Origin: Bacteroidaceae bacterium
Lineage (GTDB): Bacteria; Bacteroidota; Bacteroidia; Bacteroidales; Bacteroidaceae
NCBI GenBank assembly: GCA_021443405.1
Contig: JABUUA010000018.1
Location: 9,564 to 47,992 of the forward strand
Direction of reading: 5' to 3'
Length of the DNA: 38,429 nt
Part shown: positions 31,764 through 38,429 of the stretch, one piece after another
Position numbering within the stretch: position 1 is the stretch's first letter
How the letters are laid out: every line of letters begins with the position of its first letter
The notes under the pieces: model-generated
The model's database searches: none
Told to the model about the DNA's origin: nothing
The model's input: only the letters and a program-made list of their open reading frames with translations
Made by a program: the position numbers and the translations under genes

Positions 31764-33403
31764 GAACCATCTATATCTTTATCGGCGCGCTCGCCTTGAG
31801 TCTGCAGGCTGCGGCGCAGAAGCGCGACAACCATCACGCCGATGTCTTCCGCAACATCGAAATCTTTTCACAGGTCTATCAGCAACTCGATTCCTACTAC
31901 GTGGACACCCTTTCCGTGGACTCCACCATCGAGTGGGCCATACGTTCCATGCTCGCCCACGTGGACCCTTACACCGATTATTATCCTGCCAACGACGAGA
32001 CGGTGCAGCAACTGGCATCGGGCAACTACGGCGGCACGGGCAGCGTGATACAGTGGAACGAAAAGGAGAAACGCGCCATGGTGAGTGAGCCGCTGGAAGG
32101 CACTCCCTCGTCGGACGCAGGACTGCGGGCCGGTGACGTCATCCTCACGGTGGACGGCAAGGATGTGTTGGGTATGAACACTACCGAGGTGACCAAGTTG
32201 ATGCGTGGAGAACCCGGTTCCACCTACGAGTTGCGCGTCAAGCGCTACGGCGTGGCCGAACCCATTTCATTCAAGATTAACCGCCGTCTTATCCATCAGG
32301 CCAATGTTCCTTACTACGCTCTCATGTCCGATGGCGTGGGCTACATTCTGCTCACGAGCTTCACAGAGAATGCCGCGCAAGAGACGCGAAAGGCCTTGCT
32401 CGACCTGAAGCAGCAGGGCATGTCACGCCTGGTGCTCGACCTGCGCGACAATCCGGGCGGCAGTCTTGAGGAGGCTGTCAGCATCGTGAATCTCTTTGTC
32501 CCGCGCGGCCACAAGGTGGTTTATACCAAGGGAAAAGTGCGTGCCGTCAACCGGGAATACTATACCGCCACCGCTCCCATCGATACAATTACACCCATGG
32601 TGGTGCTCGTCAACAGCGGGTCGGCCTCGGCTGCGGAGATAGTCAGCGGCAGTCTGCAGGACATGGACCGCGCCGTGATTATGGGCACGCGCACTTATGG
32701 AAAAGGTTTCGTGCAGAACATCCGTCAAATGCCTTACGGCAGTAATATGAAGATTACCGTGAGTCGCTACTACATTCCCAGCGGACGCTGCATACAGGCT
32801 CGCAATTACCGACATCTCAACGCCGACGGCTCGGTGGGCACAGTGCCCGATTCGCTGACCAAGGTGTTCCACACACGCAACGGTCGCGAAGTGCGGGACG
32901 GCGGCGGCATTAAGCCCGACATCGAACTGAAGCCCGACTCCTTCCCCTCGTTTCTCTACGACGTGGTGGGTAGTCCCGAGTTCTTTGACTACTGCACATG
33001 CTACGTTGCGGAGCACGAGACCATAGCGCCTGCGGGCGAATTTGAGGTGAGCGATGCCGACTATGCCGCTTTTGCCGACTACATGGTGGAGCAAGGCTTC
33101 GAGGCCAATCGCCGTAGCGAGCACGTACTCGAACTGCTGGAGCAGGCCGCGAAGATGGAAGGTTACTATGCCGACGCCCAGCAAGAGTTCGAGGCGCTGA
33201 ACGCCAAACTCAAGGGAAATCTGCGGCACGACCTCGAGCACATGAAGACAGAAGTGAAGTCGTATCTGGGTGAAGAAATCGTCACGCGCTACTATTTCCG
33301 CCGCGGCGCCTACCAGCAACAACTGCGTTCCGACAAAGAATACCAGCGCGCCGCCGAATTGTTGAACGACGAGAGCGCCTATCATAAAATCTTACAGCCA
33401 TGA
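31760..33403 (+). CDS. C-terminal processing peptidase, S41 family (CtpA-like)
   Basis: 547 residues with signal peptide MRTIYIFIGALALSLQAAAQ. It cleaves proteins in the periplasm, commonly near their C-termini. A helical N-terminal domain precedes a PDZ domain (about residues 90-180: PSSDAGLRAGDVILTVDGKDV) and the catalytic core. The nucleophile is S290 in NSGSASAAEI, with lysine K315 in YGKGFVQ and Q319; spacings of 25 and 4 equal those of Bacillus CtpB S309, K334 and Q338. The C-terminal 170 residues form a helical extension rich in charged residues. The ATG at 31760 overlaps the kinase stop; the gene's own stop overlaps the start of a 40-residue gene in the same way. Confidence 0.94.
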   Translation: MRTIYIFIGALALSLQAAAQKRDNHHADVFRNIEIFSQVYQQLDSYYVDTLSVDSTIEWAIRSMLAHVDPYTDYYPANDETVQQLASGNYGGTGSVIQWNEKEKRAMVSEPLEGTPSSDAGLRAGDVILTVDGKDVLGMNTTEVTKLMRGEPGSTYELRVKRYGVAEPISFKINRRLIHQANVPYYALMSDGVGYILLTSFTENAAQETRKALLDLKQQGMSRLVLDLRDNPGGSLEEAVSIVNLFVPRGHKVVYTKGKVRAVNREYYTATAPIDTITPMVVLVNSGSASAAEIVSGSLQDMDRAVIMGTRTYGKGFVQNIRQMPYGSNMKITVSRYYIPSGRCIQARNYRHLNADGSVGTVPDSLTKVFHTRNGREVRDGGGIKPDIELKPDSFPSFLYDVVGSPEFFDYCTCYVAEHETIAPAGEFEVSDADYAAFADYMVEQGFEANRRSEHVLELLEQAAKMEGYYADAQQEFEALNAKLKGNLRHDLEHMKTEVKSYLGEEIVTRYYFRRGAYQQQLRSDKEYQRAAELLNDESAYHKILQP

Positions 33404-33522
33404 AACATCGTAGAGACATCCGCAAGAGTAATCGCAATTTCATGATTGGCACCGCCTGCATGGCCGTGATGGTGATACTGGTCGTGCTGTTGTTTTGGTA
33501 CTGGTGTCTGCCCGTGAAATGA
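33400..33522 (+). CDS. Small membrane protein (40 aa), translationally coupled to the CtpA-like protease
   Basis: Its ATG at 33400 overlaps the TGA of the protease gene (ATGA). The product starts MKHRRDIRKSNRNFMIG, then has a hydrophobic span (about residues 15-36, TACMAVMVILVVLLFWYW) and ends CLPVK. The basic N-terminus predicts an N-in single-span protein. I do not recognise it. The overlap repeats the PfkB-CtpA coupling and supports a real gene, possibly a partner of the protease. Confidence 0.65.
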   Translation: MKHRRDIRKSNRNFMIGTACMAVMVILVVLLFWYWCLPVK

Positions 33523-33617
33523 CAGATAGACTACTATATGCTCCAATTTTCGTACAAATAGGTTAGAAAATTGTTAAAATTTTCGTCTCAGCTACCTAAC
33601 AAATAAACAAAAAGTCG

Positions 33618-33625
33618 TAACTTTG
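33618..33625 (+). promoter_or_regulatory. Promoter -7 box of the exporter operon
   Basis: TAACTTTG followed by C, 26 bases before the ATG at 33651. No convincing -33 element upstream. Confidence 0.5.
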
Positions 33626-33650
33626 CATATCGAACGATACAAGTGACGAT

Positions 33651-35135
33651 ATGAGGAAGACTTTTTGTTTATTATTCATTTGGCTGGGGCTTGCGTTCCA
33701 CGCTGCCGCTCAAGAGATGCTGTTGAGCCTCGACTCGTGCATCAGCATGGCGTTGCGTGAGAACAAACAACTGCAGATTGCCAAGTTGCAAGCTGACATA
33801 GCCACCAACACCCGCAAGGCCGCTCGCACTAAATATTATCCTCGCGTGAGTGCCGTGGGCGGTTACATGCGCACTGGCGACGAGATATCGCTCCTCAGTG
33901 CCGACCAGAAAACGTCGCTTTCAACCTTGGGCACCTCGGCCATGGGCGCGGTGCAGGGGGCGATGGCGCAGGAACTTCCCAAAGTGTTAGGCACTATGGC
34001 TCAAATGTTTCCCGAGCTGGCAGGCCAAATCAGCCAGATGGCGCCCGCCATTATGGGGAAACTCAGTGCCTTGACGGGCGGTGCTGGACAGGCGCTCAAC
34101 GGAGTGGGGCAGGGCATTGTGGATGCTTTCCGAACCGACACACGCAATATGTACGGCGGCGCCGTCATGGTGAATCAGCCGCTTTATATGGGCGGCGCCA
34201 TCATCGCTGGCAATAAAATGGCCGACCTCGCCGAGGAAATCGCTCAGATAAAAATAAGGAAAAGCGAGGAAGACATTGTTTACGACGTGCAGAAGGCCTA
34301 TTACCTGGTGGTGGAAGTGGAGCACAAAAAGCAGTTGGCCGACGAGTACGCAGCCCTCATCGGGCGGTTGAATGCCGACGTGACCAAGATGATAGAGGAA
34401 GGCGTGGCAACTCGTGCAGACGGACTGAAGGTGAGCGTGAAACTCAACGAAGCAGAGATGCAACAACTGCAGGCGCAGGACGGGCTGACACTCGCCAAGA
34501 TGTTGTTGTGCAAATACTGCGGTCTCCCCCTCCATACCGCCGTTGCCGTGGACACCGAAGTGGGCAACCCCAACCTCGCGACGACCAGCAACAACAACCG
34601 CGCCGAGCTGCAGATGCTGGGCAAGGCTGTAGATCTCTACGACCAGAAAATCAAGTCAACTCGAGCCGCTCGTCTGCCGCAGTTGCTGCTCACGGGCGGT
34701 TATCTCGCCACCAACCCCAACCTGTTCAACGGCTTTCAGAATAAATTCCGCGGTACATGGAACGTAGGTGTGCTGCTGAAAGTGCCTATCTGGGAATGGA
34801 ACGAGAACACCTACAAGGTTCGGAGCGCCAAGGCCCAGTCCAACATCGCCCGCATGGAGTTGTCCGACGCACAAGAGATGATTGACCTGCAGATACAGCA
34901 AACGCAGTTCAAACTCGATGAGGCGAACCGCAAATACGCTGTCACGGTGAAGAACTTTGAGACGGCCGAGGAGAACCTTCGCTGCGCGACAGCCGGATTT
35001 TCCGAGGGAGTCATGACCACCACCGACGTGATGATGGCGCAGACCGCATGGCTGCAAGCCAAGACACAGAAGGTGGAGGCCGAGATAGGAATACTAACCG
35101 CTACATTAGCATTAAACCACGCATATGGAAACTAA
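33651..35135 (+). CDS. TolC family outer-membrane efflux protein
   Basis: 494 residues with signal peptide MRKTFCLLFIWLGLAFHAAAQ. TolC-type trimers form a channel across the outer membrane. The two coiled-coil halves are recognisable: SLDSCISMALRENKQLQIAKLQ opens the first and NNNRAELQMLGKAVDLYDQKIK opens the second, whose barrel strand includes LLLTGGYLATNPN. Between the first helices and the first barrel strand (about residues 80-160) is a methionine-, glycine- and alanine-rich insert (MGAVQGAMAQELPKVLGTMA and following). The next gene starts 11 bases before this one ends. It forms an exporter operon with the three genes downstream. Confidence 0.93.
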   Translation: MRKTFCLLFIWLGLAFHAAAQEMLLSLDSCISMALRENKQLQIAKLQADIATNTRKAARTKYYPRVSAVGGYMRTGDEISLLSADQKTSLSTLGTSAMGAVQGAMAQELPKVLGTMAQMFPELAGQISQMAPAIMGKLSALTGGAGQALNGVGQGIVDAFRTDTRNMYGGAVMVNQPLYMGGAIIAGNKMADLAEEIAQIKIRKSEEDIVYDVQKAYYLVVEVEHKKQLADEYAALIGRLNADVTKMIEEGVATRADGLKVSVKLNEAEMQQLQAQDGLTLAKMLLCKYCGLPLHTAVAVDTEVGNPNLATTSNNNRAELQMLGKAVDLYDQKIKSTRAARLPQLLLTGGYLATNPNLFNGFQNKFRGTWNVGVLLKVPIWEWNENTYKVRSAKAQSNIARMELSDAQEMIDLQIQQTQFKLDEANRKYAVTVKNFETAEENLRCATAGFSEGVMTTTDVMMAQTAWLQAKTQKVEAEIGILTATLALNHAYGN

Positions 35136-36111
35136 GCAAAGACAGAATAGAGAGATTATCATGGGACTGGCCGGCTTTGTGGCCGTCGTCGCAGTGGTCG
35201 CACTGGTAGGATGGTTCGTGCTCGACAGCAAGGACAGTTCGCTACAGGGCGAAGTGGAGGTGGAGGAATACCGAGTTTCCTTCAAGGTTCCCGGCCGCAT
35301 TCAGCAGCTTTGTGTGCAGGAGGGTGACTACGTTCGCAAGGGCGACACGCTCGCCATCCTCGACGCCCCCGACATCGAGGCCAAGCAGAGTCAGGCGATG
35401 AGCGTGGAAGAAGCCGCTTCGGCATTGGCCGAGAAGGCGAACAACGGCGCTCGTTCGGAGCAGATTCGTGGCGCTTATGAACTTTGGCAACAGGCCAAGG
35501 CCGCTGTGGAGATTGCCCAAAAATCGTATGACCGCGTGACCCGATTGTTCGACGCCGGCGTTGTGACGGCGCAGAAGAAAGACGAAGCCGAGGCACAGCT
35601 CAAGGCCTACACCGCCCAGTGCGAGGCCGCCAAGAGCCAGTACGAGATGGCGAAGAAGGGCGCTCGCGCCGAGGACAAGAAGGCTGCCGCCGCCCAGCGC
35701 GGTCAGGCCCGGGGCGTGGTGGACGAGGTGAACTCTTATGTCCGCGAGATGGTGCAGTTGGCGCAGTTCGACGGCGAGGTGACGACCATCTATCCCAAGG
35801 TGGGCGAACTCGTTGGGTCGGGAACTCCCGTGATGACCATCTCCATGATGGAGGATGCTTGGGGCGTGTTCAACATCCGTGAGGACCGCCTGCAAGGCAT
35901 GAAGATGAACGACGAGATAAAGGCTTATGTACCCGCTCTCGACAAGGATATAACCTTGAAAATCTTTGCCATCAAGGACCAAGGCTCTTTCGCCGTCTGG
36001 AAGGCGACGAAGGAGAATGGCGCCTACGACCTGAAGACGTTCGAGGTGAAGGCCCGCCCCACGCAGAAGGTGGAGGGTTTGCGCCCGGGCATGTCGCTCA
36101 TATATAAGTGA
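35125..36111 (+). CDS. HlyD family membrane-fusion protein
   Basis: 328 residues with one N-terminal membrane span (residues 13-33) and no lipobox. It links the inner-membrane permeases to the TolC channel. The lipoyl half-motif VSFKVPGRIQQLCVQEGDYVRKGDTLAILD and its partner FDGEVTTIYPKVGELV enclose an alpha-helical hairpin (residues 95-205) rich in lysine, alanine and glutamine. A beta-barrel domain follows (GVFNIREDRLQGMKMND). The start overlaps the TolC gene by 11 bases and the first permease starts five bases after its stop. Confidence 0.92.
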   Translation: METKQRQNREIIMGLAGFVAVVAVVALVGWFVLDSKDSSLQGEVEVEEYRVSFKVPGRIQQLCVQEGDYVRKGDTLAILDAPDIEAKQSQAMSVEEAASALAEKANNGARSEQIRGAYELWQQAKAAVEIAQKSYDRVTRLFDAGVVTAQKKDEAEAQLKAYTAQCEAAKSQYEMAKKGARAEDKKAAAAQRGQARGVVDEVNSYVREMVQLAQFDGEVTTIYPKVGELVGSGTPVMTISMMEDAWGVFNIREDRLQGMKMNDEIKAYVPALDKDITLKIFAIKDQGSFAVWKATKENGAYDLKTFEVKARPTQKVEGLRPGMSLIYK

Positions 36112-36115
36112 TGAG

Positions 36116-37150
36116 ATGAAGTATTTTACTACGATAGTCATCCTGTTTACTATCGTCTTCTTCACTTCGTTGATGAACGACGGAATGCCGCAACAAGTGC
36201 CCATCGCTGTTGTGGACATGGACCAGACATCGACGACGCGGGCTTTGGAGCGGCGGTTGAGCGCGTTCCAATCGACCGAGGTGGTGGCGAACTACGCCAA
36301 CATCCCCGACGCCCGCGCAGCCATGCAAGAGGGCGCAATCAGTGGCTACATAGTATTTCCCCACGGTTTCACCGAGCAACTGTTGTCGGCACGACAGCCC
36401 CACCTTTCGTTTTACTACAATTCCGCCATCTTCACCAGCGGCGCGTTGGTGATGAAGGACTTGAAGACCATCTCCCTTGTGAGCAACGCGGCGGTGGGTC
36501 AGGCAACGCTCCGGACCAAGGGACTCACGGAAGGACAGATTATGGCCGTGCTGCAACCCATCAAGGTGGACCCTCACATGACCGGCAATCCTTGGGTGAA
36601 CTACAACATCTACATCACCACGATGATTGTTCCGGGCATTATCTTCATGATTGTCTGCCTGCTGTTGTGCTATTATCTGCCCAAGACTGGGCGAGCGCTG
36701 CAGCACGCTTTGTACGCCGGCGCCGGATTGTTTGTGTTTCAGCTCTACGTCTATGGCGTGCTGAAACTTCCGCACGAGGGCAGTTGGACCACCATCATGC
36801 TGCTGTCGCTGCTCTTTGTGGCGGCCGCCATAGGCTTTGCCTTCATGGCCTTTGCCGTGGCTCCCTCGCGCCGTATGTCCATGAGTGTTTGCTCGCTGTG
36901 GTCGGTGCTCAACTTCTCGATGAGCGGAGCCGCCTATCCCATCGACAGCATGCACCCGCTGTTGCAGGGCGCTTCCTACTTGTTCCCGCTGCGCCACTAC
37001 TTCATGGCTTATCAGCTGAATGTTCTGCACGGCTATCCGCTGGCCGACAGTTGGTTGTGGGTGAGCGGACTGATTGTCTGCGCCGCCCTTCCCTTGCTGT
37101 TGCTGGGCCGTCTGCGTCGGCTGTTGCGCAACTTCGTTTATACTGAATGA
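36116..37150 (+). CDS. ABC-2 type transporter permease, first of pair
   Basis: 344 residues. An N-terminal span (MKYFTTIVILFTIVFFTSLM) is followed by an exported domain (residues 25-160) with VPIAVVDMDQTSTTRALERRL, then five further spans (IYITTMIVPGIIFMIVCLLL onward) and a basic end. This is the YhhJ/YbhR-type layout. Members usually start with a cytoplasmic amphipathic segment before the first span; here it is missing, so translation may begin further upstream or the family member is shorter. It is encoded back-to-back with a paralogue. Confidence 0.88.
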   Translation: MKYFTTIVILFTIVFFTSLMNDGMPQQVPIAVVDMDQTSTTRALERRLSAFQSTEVVANYANIPDARAAMQEGAISGYIVFPHGFTEQLLSARQPHLSFYYNSAIFTSGALVMKDLKTISLVSNAAVGQATLRTKGLTEGQIMAVLQPIKVDPHMTGNPWVNYNIYITTMIVPGIIFMIVCLLLCYYLPKTGRALQHALYAGAGLFVFQLYVYGVLKLPHEGSWTTIMLLSLLFVAAAIGFAFMAFAVAPSRRMSMSVCSLWSVLNFSMSGAAYPIDSMHPLLQGASYLFPLRHYFMAYQLNVLHGYPLADSWLWVSGLIVCAALPLLLLGRLRRLLRNFVYTE

Positions 37151-37153
37151 GTT

Positions 37154-38224
37154 ATGCTGAACGACATTAAAAATATCTTCAAGGACCCCGCGGCGGTGCT
37201 CATCATGTTGCTCCTGCCGCTGGTATATCCCTTGCTCTACTCGTTTATCTACACCAACGAAGTGGTGCGCGACATGCCGGTCTGTGTCGTCGATATGTCG
37301 GACACGCAGGAGTCGCGGGCTTTCACGCGCCAGCTCGACGCCACGCCCGATGTGGCGGTGGCCTACCGAGTGCGTGACTTCCAGGAGGCGCAACGGCTGA
37401 TGCGTCGGCAGAAAGTGCACGGCGTGTTGTATTTTCCCGCCGACTACACGCAGAAGATGCAGCGTCTCGAGCAATCGCCCGTCGAGGTGTATCTCGACAT
37501 GGGCTTCATGCTCTATTATAAGGCTTTCTACCTGGCTGTCTATAATGTGATGTTGTCGCAGAAGCACCCGTTGCTGGCCAATTCGTCCGACGCCATCAAG
37601 GTTCACGACGTTTCGATGTTCAACACCACCGGCGGTTATGGCAACTTCCTGCTACCGGCCGTGCTGGTGCTCATCCTGCAGCAGACCTTGCTGCTGGGCA
37701 TGGCCACGCAGATAGGAACCCGCCGACAGCGCGGAGAGCGCGAACTGACCATCCCCGAGCGTGTTCGTCAGGCCGCCAGTTATTTCGTGGTTTACTTCCT
37801 GCTCGCGGGCTATGTGCTCGTGTTGGTTCCGCGTATCTTCGGCTTCTCGCAGATGATGAGCGTGGGCGGTCTGCTGTTCTTCCTGTTCCCGATGCTGCTC
37901 TCCATGGTGACCTTCGCCGTGTTCGTCAGCCAGTTCTTCCGCCACCGCGAGACCCCGTTGCTCTACATTGCTTTCACGTCCGTCATCCTCTTGTTCCTCA
38001 CGGGCATAACGTGGCCCGAGTCGAGCATGCCCCGCTTCTGGGAAATCTTTGCGTGGTTATTCCCCGGCACGCCGGCGGTTCGTGGTTTCGTTCGCATGAA
38101 CTGCATGGGCGCCACCCTCCCCATGGTGGGCAGTTACGTGTGGGTTATGCTTCTGCAAAGCGTTTGCTACGTCGTTCTCGCACTGATGGCTCAGCGGTGG
38201 TATGCGGGGAATCGGATTGGATGA
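37154..38224 (+). CDS. ABC-2 type transporter permease, second of pair
   Basis: 356 residues, paralogous to the preceding permease. It begins MLNDIKNIFKDPAAVLIMLLLPLVYPLLYSF, the common cytoplasmic elbow helix and first span. The periplasmic domain contains MPVCVVDMSDTQESRAFTRQL, and five further spans follow. The start lies three bases after the previous stop. No ATP-binding protein gene lies before or after it within the window; only 205 bases remain. Confidence 0.9.
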   Translation: MLNDIKNIFKDPAAVLIMLLLPLVYPLLYSFIYTNEVVRDMPVCVVDMSDTQESRAFTRQLDATPDVAVAYRVRDFQEAQRLMRRQKVHGVLYFPADYTQKMQRLEQSPVEVYLDMGFMLYYKAFYLAVYNVMLSQKHPLLANSSDAIKVHDVSMFNTTGGYGNFLLPAVLVLILQQTLLLGMATQIGTRRQRGERELTIPERVRQAASYFVVYFLLAGYVLVLVPRIFGFSQMMSVGGLLFFLFPMLLSMVTFAVFVSQFFRHRETPLLYIAFTSVILLFLTGITWPESSMPRFWEIFAWLFPGTPAVRGFVRMNCMGATLPMVGSYVWVMLLQSVCYVVLALMAQRWYAGNRIG

Positions 38225-38429
38225 TTAGCTGGTCGTTTGGTAACTGTGCTAACTTTCCGTCTATTCAAGTCTTAAAATCATTGTGTATCAATTACTTCCC
38301 GATGCAATATCTAAATATAAACTTAATATGTTGATATATAGGTATTTGCGAGCCTCAAAATGACTGCTTCGAGCCAAATCTCCGAGATTACCGAGAGACA
38401 TTTCGAATATATTTTTGTCACTCGTTTGT
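38225..38429. other. AT-rich end of window, no gene seen
   Basis: No start codon followed by a convincing frame, and no clear promoter or terminator for the permease operon. The composition becomes AT-rich from about 38260, unlike the preceding genes. Confidence 0.6.

Overview
The window looks like a chromosomal segment of a member of the Bacteroidales, most likely Prevotellaceae. At least a dozen promoters have the Bacteroidetes form (TTTG/TTGG/TTGC, a 19-bp spacer, then TAnnTTTG) and Shine-Dalgarno sequences are mostly absent. The gene families also fit: a SusB-type GH97 enzyme, a hybrid two-component regulator with TPR sensor and AraC output, DUF3316, DUF4369-type lipoproteins, an alpha2-type GlyRS and a C-terminally extended PNPase. 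No phage, plasmid, insertion sequence or CRISPR array was seen.

Layout. 1-2589: 3' part of an M16 metalloprotease. 2752-6838 (minus): a two-gene alpha-glucan cassette, GH66 dextranase then GH97 alpha-glucosidase. 6968-8724 (minus): S41 lipoprotein and DUF3316 protein with a 4-base overlap, downstream of topoisomerase IV subunit A (8810-11485, minus). 11803-14664: hybrid sensor kinase/AraC regulator. 14665-16185: a 1.5-kb gene-poor region holding the most unusual signals. 16186-20687: DUF998-like membrane protein, glyS, FKBP lipoprotein, GDP-mannose pyrophosphorylase. 20986-22356: an AT-richer AAA/DUF4143 ATPase behind iterons. 22605-25205: HIT protein and GreA (minus), a thioredoxin-fold lipoprotein without its cysteines (minus). 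25206-30410: PNPase, a HerA/YjgR-like ATPase (minus) and two small proteins. 30620-33522: tRNA-Asn (minus), then a PfkB kinase, a CtpA-type protease and a 40-aa membrane protein, joined by ATGA overlaps. 33651-38224: a four-gene exporter operon (TolC, HlyD, two ABC-2 permeases) without an ATPase gene inside the window.

Most unusual non-coding content. (1) Two copies of an intergenic hairpin element (14991-15050 and 16044-16109) share a 17-nt leader and an 18-nt inner hairpin; the outer stem differs at every pair yet stays complementary, and the second copy ends in seven T. This is covariation expected of a functional RNA or terminator-like element. (2) Three intergenic arrays (16896-17037, 23698-23779, 29315-29396) of 22-bp tandem units with a 13-nt core related to AGACATGCGGACG each end in an inverted unit. 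(3) Two related sets of direct repeats (15811-15880 and 20864-20947), each starting with a 33-bp spacing, lie upstream of a TAnCTTTG promoter box; one set serves the DUF4143 ATPase and the other has no gene.

Everything here comes from reading the sequence. No database search, folding program or alignment was run.
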